Below are positions 1 to 6,967 of a stretch of DNA of 8,540 nucleotides, piece after piece. Location of the stretch: assembly GCA_903904765.1 (NCBI GenBank), contig CAIVEA010000902.1, positions 1 through 8,540 on the forward strand. Reading direction: 5' to 3'. The notes under the pieces are model-generated. The model did no database searches and was not told the DNA's origin. It worked only from the letters and a program-made list of their open reading frames with translations. The stretch comes from an uncultured Chloroflexota bacterium. GTDB taxonomy: Bacteria; Chloroflexota; Anaerolineae; Aggregatilineales; Phototrophicaceae. The translations under genes were made by a program, and so were the position numbers. Position 1 is the first letter of the stretch; each line of letters starts with the position of its first letter.

Positions 1-526
1 TATCAATTTCGGAAGCGCCGTTCTGGATGGCCAACTGCGCTTCGTAGGCTTTCACCTCGGCGGGGGAAGCGCCCAGCGGGAAGCCCACCACCGTACACAC
101 TGCCACATCGCTGCCCTTGAGCATGTCGGCGCATAGCGGCACATAGGTGCTGTTCACGCACACCGACGCGAAATGATACTCCCGCGCCTCGCGGCACAGT
201 TGCGCCACTTCGCCCGCGCTGGCATCCGGCTTCAGGATGGTATGGTCAATCAGGCGGGCGAGGCTGAGATCACGCGGGATGTAGCCTAGACCGGAGGAGA
301 TGCGCCCCGCGCCCTGCTCAACCACCTGCTTCACCCGGCTGCTGCAATCGCGCACGCAGCGCCCATCTTTGCACTCGCAGCAGTCCGATGTGCAACCGCC
401 CGCGCTAGGGGCAGGGGCGGCGGAGGGCGCGGTTGCCGGAGTACCCGGCTTCATCTGCGCCAGCACCTGCCGCGTAATTTCGTCTACAATCTGGTTGAAA
501 TCCGCACCGTTCAAACGGTTATTCAT
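1..526 (-). CDS. deoC: Deoxyribose-phosphate aldolase with N-terminal extension (3' end beyond window)
   Basis: Class I aldolase that splits 2-deoxyribose 5-phosphate into acetaldehyde and glyceraldehyde 3-phosphate. The first 175 residues are visible. DERA hallmarks are LIDHTILKP (92-100), SVCVNSTYVP (121-130) and VCTVVGFPLGA (143-153); the Schiff-base lysine region lies outside the window. The aldolase core starts only near residue 85. It is preceded by a predicted amphipathic helix (about 8-25, hydrophobic F10, I13, V14, I17, V21, L22), an Ala/Pro linker (27-44) and a cysteine-rich segment (C45, C49, C50, C52, C57, C61). Helix plus linker resembles microcompartment encapsulation peptides, as known for enzymes of sugar-phosphate (SPU-type) microcompartments; encapsulation here is inference. 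The ATG at 524-526 has AGAGGA about 9 bases upstream. It lies 37 bases after rpiB, so the two are probably cotranscribed. Confidence 0.93.
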   Translation of the reverse strand, partial: MNNRLNGADFNQIVDEITRQVLAQMKPGTPATAPSAAPAPSAGGCTSDCCECKDGRCVRDCSSRVKQVVEQGAGRISSGLGYIPRDLSLARLIDHTILKPDASAGEVAQLCREAREYHFASVCVNSTYVPLCADMLKGSDVAVCTVVGFPLGASPAEVKAYEAQLAIQNGASEID

Positions 527-563
527 AGTCACAATTCCTCTGCGAAAGGCTGTGCGCCTGCAC

Positions 564-1250
564 TCAGTCCCGATATTTCTTTTCTACCGCGATGATTTTG
601 TCTACGCGCTTGGCGTGGCGGCCACCGCCAAACTCGGTTTTCAGCCACACTTCCACGATCTGCTTGGCGAGCGCCGTGCCGATCAGCCCTGCGCCCAGTG
701 TAAGCACGTTGGCATCGTTATGCTCGCGGCTGTTGGTGGCAGTGGCGTTATCGTAGCACAGGGCGGCACGCACACCGGGAACCTTGTTCGCCACCATGCA
801 CGAGCCGATGCCCGCACCATCAATCATGATACCGCGCCACGCCCGTCCATGAGCGACCATTTCCGCCACTGCCAGCGCGAAATCCGGGTAATCCACGCTG
901 TCGGTGCTGTTTGTCCCGCAATCCACTACGGTGTAACGGCCTTGCAGGTCAGCTTTCAACACTTCTTTCAGCGGGTAGCCGCCGTGATCTGCGCCCAGAG
1001 CCACCACGAGCTGCGTGCCGGGTGCAGATGTAGGATGCGGCATCGTTTCCGTCACCAGTTGGATGCGGCGCATCATGGCGGCGGTGCGTGCCAGCGGAGT
1101 CACCAGCGCATCTGGCGGGATGGGTAGGGTGCTACTTTCGGGAAGGGCGTTGATCTCGGCTTCATCAATGACCGGACGGGAATTATTCGGCCCCAACTGA
1201 CGGCGCAACAAGGCGGCAACGGTGCGGCGAATCGCATTTTCATCGGACAT
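564..1250 (-). CDS. rpiB: Ribose-5-phosphate isomerase B with about 80-residue N-terminal extension
   Basis: RpiB/LacAB-family isomerase, interconverting ribose 5-phosphate and ribulose 5-phosphate or a related sugar phosphate. The core spans about 80-228: GADHGGYPLK (86-95), DCGTNSTDSVDYPDF (110-124), GAGIG...ANKVPGVRAA (145-163), SREHNDANVL (174-183) and GGGRHAKRVDKI (208-219). At 228 residues it is well above the usual 140-150. The extra part begins with an amphipathic stretch (7-19, I7, V11, L14, L15, L19) like an encapsulation peptide, then a segment (about 25-66, with PPDALVTPLAR) that from memory resembles the N-terminal part of EutT-like microcompartment proteins. The residue aligned with the E. 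coli catalytic Cys (in CGTGIG) is Asp144. AGGAG sits 7 bases before the ATG. Its place between a DUF1269-like gene and deoC suggests a shared sugar-phosphate pathway. Confidence 0.93.
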   Translation of the reverse strand: MSDENAIRRTVAALLRRQLGPNNSRPVIDEAEINALPESSTLPIPPDALVTPLARTAAMMRRIQLVTETMPHPTSAPGTQLVVALGADHGGYPLKEVLKADLQGRYTVVDCGTNSTDSVDYPDFALAVAEMVAHGRAWRGIMIDGAGIGSCMVANKVPGVRAALCYDNATATNSREHNDANVLTLGAGLIGTALAKQIVEVWLKTEFGGGRHAKRVDKIIAVEKKYRD

Positions 1251-1283
1251 GCGCGGACTCCTGTAACAGAACGGGCGCGGCGG

Positions 1284-1793
1284 TTATACCGCTTGGACGC
1301 GCTCCGGTTGAATGACTTCATAGCGGTAGGGGCGCAAATCGTCGCGCAGGCGTGGTAGGACAGCATCTGCATCCCACAGTTCGATCACCAGCGCGGCGTA
1401 CCCTTCCTGAATTTGTGCGGCGAGGTTTTCGATCTGTTCCGGGCGAAAGCCGAATTCCATGAAGTTCGCCGCCCAGCGTCCGGTCAGCCGTCCCAGTGTG
1501 CCACCCACGATGGCCGCTGCGCCGAGCGCAATAATCGCGCCCACACCGGGCAGCGCCAGTGCACCTAGCTGTGCCACGCCAAGCAGACTGAGCGCCGCGC
1601 CCAGTGTGCCACCGGCAATCGCGCCCTGATCGGGGGTGATGGTGTCGTCGAGGATGATGGTTTCGCCGTTGGCAGCGCGTGCCACGATGGCAGCGCGACG
1701 GGCATCCACGTAATCCAGAAGGCTCATTTTGTCGAGCGCCTTTGTCAGCAGCGCCCGCGATGCAAAGACCAGTACGACCATTTCACGGGGCAT
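1284..1793 (-). CDS. DUF1269-like protein with glycine-rich membrane segment
   Basis: 169-residue protein of unknown function. Its layout matches the DUF1269 family: an N-terminal strand-rich part (MVVLVFASRALLTKAL), a middle strand (about 34-50, ending ETIILDDT), a Gly/Ala-rich hydrophobic stretch (about 57-108) with glycine-zipper spacing that could form one or two membrane helices, and a C-terminal part (about 120-164, GYAALVIELWD...LRPYRYEVI) typical of these proteins. The start is firm: AGGAGGG lies 6 bases before the ATG. It is first in an apparent operon, 33 bases before rpiB, so it may act with the sugar-phosphate enzymes, although DUF1269 genes are widespread and the link may be incidental. 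Family assignment is from pattern memory, without a profile search. Confidence 0.8.
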   Translation of the reverse strand: MPREMVVLVFASRALLTKALDKMSLLDYVDARRAAIVARAANGETIILDDTITPDQGAIAGGTLGAALSLLGVAQLGALALPGVGAIIALGAAAIVGGTLGRLTGRWAANFMEFGFRPEQIENLAAQIQEGYAALVIELWDADAVLPRLRDDLRPYRYEVIQPERVQAV

Positions 1794-1825
1794 CAGTTTC
1801 CCTCCTGATCGGTACGGACGCGATC

Positions 1826-1831
1826 AGTATA
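1826..1831 (-). promoter_or_regulatory. Putative -10 element (TATACT) of the DUF1269-rpiB-deoC operon
   Basis: On the minus strand TATACT lies about 33 bases upstream of the DUF1269-like ATG. The -35 hexamer at the expected distance (ATGAAG, 1849-1854) matches the consensus poorly. A 6-bp inverted repeat, CTGATC (1805-1810) and GATCAG (1822-1827), spans the likely transcription start and could be an operator, but it is short enough to be chance. Confidence 0.3.
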
Positions 1832-1878
1832 CCCCAAACTGCACCGCACTTCATACGCATAAATCCATGTGCGGCTGT

Positions 1879-3138
1879 TTAGCCGATCAGGTGCAACGCT
1901 TCCTGCCGCCCGTGTAACCAGCGCATCACCCTGCCACTGAGCAGCGCGTCTTCTTCAAGCGCGATGCGAATTTCCTGTCCATCCCATTCCGGCAGCGGAG
2001 TTTTGATATTCAGTTCAATCGAATGCACTGTGTCATCGAACAGACTGTAATCCCCGCGTCCGGCCACACCGCCCTGCTGATCCCACAGTCCGATGATCGC
2101 CCCCGCCGCATGACCGTGATAGCCCAGCGGGTGGCTGTAGATTTGCGGCGTTAAGCCTTCGGCGCGGGCGCGGGCCAGCGCCGCCCGCAGGATGTCGTTG
2201 CCCGTGCGGGCGGGGCGCATCTCGTCCATCAGGATGTCTTGCAGGCGGTTGCCCTGCCGCAGCGCCGCTTTCAAGCCTTCCGGTGCGTCACTCTTGCCCG
2301 CTGCCAGCACATAGGCATGTTGTTGATGGTCAGTTGCCAGCCCTAACGAGTAAAAGCCCACATCACAATGTAGCAGGTCGCCCGCTTGAATCAGCTTGCG
2401 CGGTGCATCGCTGTCGTAGCGTTGCCCGTGCGCCTGAATCTCGACAGTGGGCTGAAACCACGCTCGCAGGCCGAGGTCGTGCATGGTCTGCCGGAACCAC
2501 CACACCACATCATCGGTGGTGGTCACACCGGGTTGAATCACGCGGAGCGAGTAGGCTTCGGCGATCAGCGTATGACCGAGCGCGATAATATCCGGGTACA
2601 TTGTCAGTTCGGACGGGATGCGCCGTTCCAGCCAGCCGTCGCACAGCAGTTCCGCGCTACAGATGCGCCCGCTGTATTCCGCGCCCAGCGCCGCAACGAT
2701 CTGCGTATATTCGTGGTGCGTCAGGCCGTCCGCGAAGGCCGAATGCGCCGAGATGTTCAGGCCGATGGTCTGCGGGTCGCGTTCGCGCACCACCCGCGCC
2801 AGCGCCGCGAACTGCTCCTCGCGTTCCGGCTCCCAACCGCGCTGGTAGAAATCCCCGAAGCCGTAGCGATCCAGCGTCAGCCGATCTACGCCGCCATCGG
2901 GACGGCGGCAGAAGCACAGGATGGTGCGGCGGCGGGCGGACATGGCCGGTTCGGGCAGCAGCGTCATAATCACCGGGTCTTCGTTGTACTCGCGGGCGGC
3001 CACGATCCACAGGTCAATGCCCGTTCGCGCCATCAGTTCCGGCAGGAGCGTATCCAGTCGTTCGCGCAGCCATGTGTTCCGCAAATCAGCCTGCGCCCGC
3101 AGCGGCAGCCGTTGGGCGCGAATCGCATCGAGAGACAT
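1879..3138 (-). CDS. M24-family metallopeptidase (Xaa-Pro aminopeptidase-like)
   Basis: Cytoplasmic 419-residue protein of the creatinase/aminopeptidase P/methionine aminopeptidase ('pita-bread') family. The N-terminal half (about 1-170) is a creatinase-N-like domain; the C-terminal half is the catalytic domain. The expected two-metal site is visible: D259 (in HCDVGF), D270 (in ATDHQQ), a His cluster (SHPLGYHGH, H336/H341/H343), E375 (in SIELNIKTPLPEW) and E395/E396 (in ALEEDALL). All ligands are kept, so it is probably active, likely removing an N-terminal residue before proline or acting on a small amide substrate; the substrate cannot be read from sequence. No signal peptide is seen. AAAGG lies about 10 bases before the ATG. 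It sits 85 bases downstream of the glycosyltransferase gene and 85 bases upstream of the DUF1269-like gene. Confidence 0.9.
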   Translation of the reverse strand: MSLDAIRAQRLPLRAQADLRNTWLRERLDTLLPELMARTGIDLWIVAAREYNEDPVIMTLLPEPAMSARRRTILCFCRRPDGGVDRLTLDRYGFGDFYQRGWEPEREEQFAALARVVRERDPQTIGLNISAHSAFADGLTHHEYTQIVAALGAEYSGRICSAELLCDGWLERRIPSELTMYPDIIALGHTLIAEAYSLRVIQPGVTTTDDVVWWFRQTMHDLGLRAWFQPTVEIQAHGQRYDSDAPRKLIQAGDLLHCDVGFYSLGLATDHQQHAYVLAAGKSDAPEGLKAALRQGNRLQDILMDEMRPARTGNDILRAALARARAEGLTPQIYSHPLGYHGHAAGAIIGLWDQQGGVAGRGDYSLFDDTVHSIELNIKTPLPEWDGQEIRIALEEDALLSGRVMRWLHGRQEALHLIG

Positions 3139-3223
3139 AGGAATCTACCTTTGGTGATGAGCAATAAAGGATGATGTTATGACGAGTGTACTGATTTGCG
3201 CGGTTGTGTGCATCCAGAGTGGC

Positions 3224-4840
3224 CTATGCCACCCGACGCTGAAATATCCAGTACGATTGCCCGCCCGCCCGGAAGCGCAGCGGTTGCGCGAACAACCCGC
3301 TACGGAGCAGTTGGGCGTAGCGGGCGGTATCGCTGTCGGCACAGATGACCGCATCGGCTTGCAGCGCCACCAGCGCCTCTCGCAGCGATAGTGTGTTGAT
3401 GAGTGCAAAGCGTTCCAGCCCCTCCCATCCGATGAAATTGCGCTGGTTGTGCAGCGTGAACCAGAAAATCTCGTCCGCTACTACCACGATTCCGGGCGGG
3501 AACTGTCCGGTCATCAAATCTGCCTGCGCGAGGGCTTGCGCGTTTGCGTCTGTCAGCAGCGCCGCGCTCATATCGCGCAGCGGGGTGAAGGCCGCCGCCG
3601 CGATCAGCACCAGCCCTACCGCCAGCCGCTTGCCTCGCAGCGCCAGCGCCACCCCGTAGGCCACGAATGGCGCGAACACCGCCCAGTAGCCGTAACTCAC
3701 GGTGAATCCGGTCAGCATCAGCGTCCCACCGAGCAGCACTGTCAGCGCCGTCCGCCGCGCCCCCTGCCACAGCCCGACCAGCGCCAGCACGAACAAGGCG
3801 ACCTCGGCGGGCGAAAGCAGCAGCGCAAAGCGCAGGTGATAGTTCCACAGCGCGTCCAGCGGCCAGCGCAGCCCGATCAGGCCGGTCTGGTCGTAGTAGC
3901 GCACGAAGGTGGCATAGGTATGTAAACCGCTGGCGGGGTCAGGCAAGAAACGCAGCGCATACAGCCCCAGTGCGATCAATCCACCGAGCGCGTAGACGAT
4001 GGCCTGTCGCCGTTGGACGACGAGCAGCACCAACCCCGCTGCGCCGCCTACGGTGAGCGCCGTCGTCGGCAGGCTCTCCAGCCCGATCCACAGCGCCACA
4101 CCCGCGCCAAAGGCCATGCGCCTACTGTGTGGACGATTGAGCGCCCACAGCAGTAGCCCGCCGTACAGCGCCAGCCCGATGTCTGCCCGCAAGTTATGGG
4201 AAGCACGCACGAACGGCGAAAAGGCCAGCAGCGCACACAACCCGCCCCAGCGTGCCGCACGGCTCAAGGCGGGCGTGCGCCACAGCAGCCCCGCTGCCAC
4301 CAGCGCCGCCACGATCCCCACCAGCAGCGGGAACGCTCGCAGCGTTCGCAGCGAGGTGTCGTTCAGGGCACGCAACCACAGTCCCATCAGCACGTAGTAG
4401 CGTTGCAACACCGGCTCGGTGATGGCATACGTCCATGCTTGTTTGGGTGGTGTCAAACTGCCGCTGACAGCGTAGTTGCTGGCGGTAGCTGCTAACCATG
4501 GTTCATCCGGCAGATCGAGTGCCATATAGCGCCCCACACTGAGTAGGCTGATGGCAGCCTGCGCTAGCGCGATCAGCACCAGCAGCGCCGCCCCGAAACG
4601 TTCCAGCGCCATCGGCAGCAAACCGCGAGTCACGGCAGCGGCGGCAGCACTGCACGATAGCACGATCAGAAGAAGCGCGGCGGCGAACGTGAGGGAGGTG
4701 TGCAGCAGGCGTTCGTGCGGGTCAGGCGGGAGCGTCGCCAATGCCGCCAGCGCCACCGCTATCGTCAGCAGCAGCGCCCCGCCCGCCACCAGCGGCGCTA
4801 GGCGGTGGATGGATAAGCGAGTTTTAGTGAAATATCCCAA
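3224..4840 (-). CDS. GT-C-type membrane glycosyltransferase (ArnT/PMT-like), start replaced by R-M insertion
   Basis: 538-residue multi-spanning membrane protein, rich in Leu/Ala hydrophobic helices throughout (for example about 14-36, 47-70, 82-102, 170-188). After the third helix comes LDLPDEPW with D112-E113, the acidic pair expected in the first external loop of GT-C enzymes such as ArnT and protein O-mannosyltransferases, which transfer sugars from polyprenyl-phosphate donors. Subfamily and acceptor are unknown. A soluble C-terminal part (about 440-538) follows the last helices. The first usable start in this frame is TTG at 4838-4840 (an in-frame TAG lies upstream), overlapping the methyltransferase stop by 17 bases. 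Residues 1-12 are encoded by the inserted cassette; host sequence resumes at R13, inside the direct repeat. The pre-insertion start was probably the ATG now at 7000-7002. GTG at 4787-4789 is an alternative present start. Confidence 0.82.
   Translation of the reverse strand: MGYFTKTRLSIHRLAPLVAGGALLLTIAVALAALATLPPDPHERLLHTSLTFAAALLLIVLSCSAAAAAVTRGLLPMALERFGAALLVLIALAQAAISLLSVGRYMALDLPDEPWLAATASNYAVSGSLTPPKQAWTYAITEPVLQRYYVLMGLWLRALNDTSLRTLRAFPLLVGIVAALVAAGLLWRTPALSRAARWGGLCALLAFSPFVRASHNLRADIGLALYGGLLLWALNRPHSRRMAFGAGVALWIGLESLPTTALTVGGAAGLVLLVVQRRQAIVYALGGLIALGLYALRFLPDPASGLHTYATFVRYYDQTGLIGLRWPLDALWNYHLRFALLLSPAEVALFVLALVGLWQGARRTALTVLLGGTLMLTGFTVSYGYWAVFAPFVAYGVALALRGKRLAVGLVLIAAAAFTPLRDMSAALLTDANAQALAQADLMTGQFPPGIVVVADEIFWFTLHNQRNFIGWEGLERFALINTLSLREALVALQADAVICADSDTARYAQLLRSGLFAQPLRFRAGGQSYWIFQRRVA
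4778..4805. repeat. Left copy of 28-bp perfect direct repeat flanking the R-M cassette
   Basis: Identical over 28 bases to 6940-6967, and the match ends abruptly at both sides. It encodes part of the glycosyltransferase N-terminus (R13 to G21). Because it is host coding sequence, it is best read as the duplicated target site of the cassette. Confidence 0.95.
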
Positions 4841-6062
4841 TTGCTCTTGGCTTTTTCGCAGAAACTACATATTCAAAAAGTTCTTTTTTTGAGTTTCGTT
4901 TACGCAGTACCTCAATTTTTACATCATCGAATCCAGCGGCAGTAAACAGGTGTGCGTAGATACGATCCACCGGAACTAAAACATCATAAAACTTTGAATT
5001 TCCGACAATGTAAAATACGTTCGCTCCTTCAGATAAAATGATGTAAAGACTTTGGATATGTTCAAATGCGTCCACAAAATACTTGTGTACATAATTAGCC
5101 AAGAGTGGGCTTTTGTTCGTTATCTGTTCAATCATTTGATCGAAGTCCGCATACGCTATCCGTGTGCCGTTCGGTTGCCAATCTTTTAACCGACTGGTGG
5201 CAACGCCCCAAGTGCCACCAATGGCTCTCCAATCGAGTTCTGCCGCTTCGCGTGCTTCTTTTAAGTAGCCTAACCAATACATATACGGGCGCAATTCGCG
5301 TATATAGCTCATGCGATTGGGATAAGGCGGGGATGTGATGACGCAATCATAGCGACCATCTTCAGGGTCGGGTAAGTTTCGCGCATCGGCATTGATGACA
5401 GATGCGTTACCCGGAATGGGCTGCGTGGCGGTATAGATAATTTCACGGGTCAAACTGTTAAACCTGCCGAGGAGTTCATCCTCGCGTTCGTTTGCCCACA
5501 GTGTCGGTTGATTCGGGTTGCCCTTAAACGACATAGATTGATGGTTGAAGGCCGCATTAGAGGCTTCGATGACGAGGCGGCAAAAGGCGACCAGTAGCAA
5601 GTCTTTAGCGGGGGCATTCTCTTGAAAATAGGTTTCGATACTGCGGTGAATACGAGCGAGTACATTCAGTTCACGTTCTGGCCACCAGCGCGAAATATCA
5701 TAGATCGGTGGAAACCACAAAGAATCATCTCGATCTGCACAAGCCGCAAGTTGAAGGACTTGTCCGATTGCTTGGCTTGCGTGGTCTAAAGCGTAGCGTC
5801 CATAATTTCTTGTTTTCACCTTCGCAAACCACACGAGAAAGGGGTTTATATCAATCAGGTCGCAGTTCAATCCTCTTTCTGCTGCGACCAATCCAGTTGT
5901 TCCCGTTCCAGAGAAAGGGTCTAACACCTTGGTGACTGCTGGCAGCGCATCGAGAAGTTGCTGAACCACTTTGACAGAATGTGCGGGAGTTAACCGTAGC
6001 CACCCGTGTCGCCCGATAGTCAGGTTATGCTTATAGGTTAAGTCGCGTTGTGTTTTACTCAT
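4824..6062 (-). CDS. Type II site-specific DNA methyltransferase (SPPY type, probable N4-cytosine or N6-adenine)
   Basis: 412-residue amino-methyltransferase using S-adenosylmethionine. Motif X-like LTPAHSV (24-30) and motif I DPFSGTGTTG (48-57) bind SAM; catalytic motif IV is TSPPYPNR (243-250). SPPY is commonest in N4-cytosine enzymes but does not exclude N6-adenine. Motif I precedes IV by about 190 residues, which excludes the beta arrangement and leaves room for a target-recognition region between them. YIVGNSKFYD (351-360) is a later conserved strand. The frame is intact and all key motifs are present, so the enzyme is probably active even though its partner nuclease gene is broken. Its ATG overlaps the nuclease stop by 8 bases (ATGAGTAA), implying translational coupling, with R upstream of M. 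Seven A's encode the SKK residues at 391-393. Its 3' end contains the present start of the glycosyltransferase gene. Recognition sequence unknown. Confidence 0.92.
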   Translation of the reverse strand: MSKTQRDLTYKHNLTIGRHGWLRLTPAHSVKVVQQLLDALPAVTKVLDPFSGTGTTGLVAAERGLNCDLIDINPFLVWFAKVKTRNYGRYALDHASQAIGQVLQLAACADRDDSLWFPPIYDISRWWPERELNVLARIHRSIETYFQENAPAKDLLLVAFCRLVIEASNAAFNHQSMSFKGNPNQPTLWANEREDELLGRFNSLTREIIYTATQPIPGNASVINADARNLPDPEDGRYDCVITSPPYPNRMSYIRELRPYMYWLGYLKEAREAAELDWRAIGGTWGVATSRLKDWQPNGTRIAYADFDQMIEQITNKSPLLANYVHKYFVDAFEHIQSLYIILSEGANVFYIVGNSKFYDVLVPVDRIYAHLFTAAGFDDVKIEVLRKRNSKKELFEYVVSAKKPRAIGIFH

Positions 6063-6859
6063 GGGCGCTCAACAAGGCTTCCAAAACTTCTTCAACCTCC
6101 GCTTTTAGGATGGCGGCATTTCGCGTAAAAAAGCCAGCGAGATCGTATCCAATCACATCATGTACAAATGAGTATGTTGAATGGGTGGTTGCGCCATCAG
6201 TGAAGCCGCGCAACACAAGCCACCTTTGGGTCTGATAGCGATAGACAATATCGTTGTCTATTTGGGTAGATAGGATGAGTGCAACGGGCAAATAGGCTTG
6301 CGAATAGGCGGTGGCGGCATTGGCAATATCCGCATTTTGCCGCTTGGAATCTTTGCTTTTGTACCCCTGCCGCACTTCAAAAACGACCCCTTTGAGCGCA
6401 GAGGCGACTTCAGGGGCAATTTTCAGGAATCGGGCGGCATCGGCTATCCAATTCACTAACATGTCTCGTTGGGTCGAATCCACAAGATCACTCACATCAA
6501 TACGGCCATCCAACGAGAGTTTGCGCGTCGTCCCATTCGGTTTGGGAACATCGTAAGACCATGCAACTTGACTACTACTTAGCCCATATTGGTCACACAA
6601 GATTTGCCGATACAATTCTTCACAGCCGATTCCGATCTGACGATATACGGAGGTGATTCCCCCCGCAGCCTTATGAGCAGCATACATCAGCGAATTATCG
6701 AGGCCAAACCATGTGTAAAAAAGATCAGCCCCCATAAAGCGTTTGAAAGGCTTCCAAAGATAATCCCGTATTCTGCCCTTGACCGAACCTAGGTTTGTAC
6801 GCTTTGCATACGCGCACTCGTCGCAGGATGATACGCAGATAATCTTCATCGGATGGCAT
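6055..6859 (-). pseudogene. Type II restriction endonuclease, frameshifted near its 5' end
   Basis: Partner nuclease of the adjacent methyltransferase. The plausible N-terminus starts at ATG 6857-6859 (MPSDEDYLRIILRRV...) and reads to a TGA at 6725-6727. The rest is in another frame (from ...GADLFYTWFGLDN to the TAA at 6055-6057). Removing one base from the G5 run (C5 on the plus strand, 6729-6733) joins them smoothly as FQTLYG-ADLFYTWFGLDN, giving about 267 residues. Candidate PD-(D/E)XK-type residues are in LDGRID and in FEVRQGYKSKDSKRQNAD (B-frame residues 157-174). The ORF from 6847-6849 (MKIICVSS..., 264 residues) is continuous, but its first 40 residues are out-of-frame translation. An internal ATG at the G run could start a product lacking the first 43 residues. 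Sequencing error in the G run is a real alternative. Specificity unknown. Confidence 0.8.
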
Positions 6860-6939
6860 GATTGAACCGCAGCCTTTCACTGAATACCGATCCACTACCC
6901 CAATTTTATCTAAATGTTGAAACTTGAACGAGCCTAATT
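6860..6939 (-). promoter_or_regulatory. AT-rich leader of the R-M cassette with possible -10 (TAAAAT)
   Basis: These 80 bases are the only cassette DNA upstream of the nuclease start. They are AT-rich and contain TAAAAT (6903-6908, minus strand), five of six matches to a -10 box, but no good -35 at the usual distance. A weak AAAGG lies about 13 bases before the nuclease ATG. No controller (C) protein gene or C-box is visible. Expression may also come from read-through from the Nudix gene. Confidence 0.3.
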
Positions 6940-6967
6940 CCCGCCCGCCACCAGCGGCGCTAGGCGG
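6940..6967. repeat. Right copy of 28-bp perfect direct repeat flanking the R-M cassette
   Basis: Identical to 4778-4805. It contains the TAG stop (6960-6962) and penultimate codons of the Nudix gene. If the cassette is removed, a single copy carries both the Nudix stop and the glycosyltransferase N-terminal codons. Confidence 0.95.

Larger units (their letters stand above)
4806..6967. mobile_element. Restriction-modification cassette inserted with long target duplication
   Basis: Unit of 2,162 bases (2,134 cassette bases plus one 28-bp repeat copy) holding only a DNA methyltransferase and a restriction endonuclease gene. By eye it is clearly poorer in GC than the flanks, with stretches near one-third GC. 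It is bounded exactly by the 28-bp direct repeat, whose sequence belongs to the host Nudix and glycosyltransferase genes. There is no transposase, integrase or terminal inverted repeat. Insertion of R-M units with long target duplications has been described by Kobayashi and colleagues; assigning this case to that mechanism is inference. The present orientation puts both R-M genes in the direction of host transcription. Confidence 0.85.

Noticed and set aside
300..1127. Long plus-strand open frame (275 codons) opposite deoC and rpiB
   Set aside because: Antisense shadow: the minus strand encodes clear DeoC and RpiB motifs with ribosome binding sites, while this frame has low-complexity Arg/His/Cys-rich sequence and spans the gene boundary.
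2386..3174. Plus-strand open frame (262 codons) opposite the M24 peptidase gene
   Set aside because: GC-rich antisense artefact; the peptidase on the other strand keeps all metal ligands.
3219..3232. Short inverted repeat GTGGC-CTAT-GCCAC at the glycosyltransferase stop codon as a terminator
   Set aside because: Only five base pairs and no following T-run on the minus strand; probably chance.
3300..3848. Minus-strand 182-codon frame inside the glycosyltransferase gene
   Set aside because: Out-of-frame shadow with Ala/Arg/Gly-biased composition; the glycosyltransferase frame is continuous with membrane helices.
4881..4890. T-run near the methyltransferase 3' end as a plus-strand terminator
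   Set aside because: It lies inside the methyltransferase coding region (Ser-Lys-Lys codons), no plus-strand gene ends here, and no strong stem precedes it.
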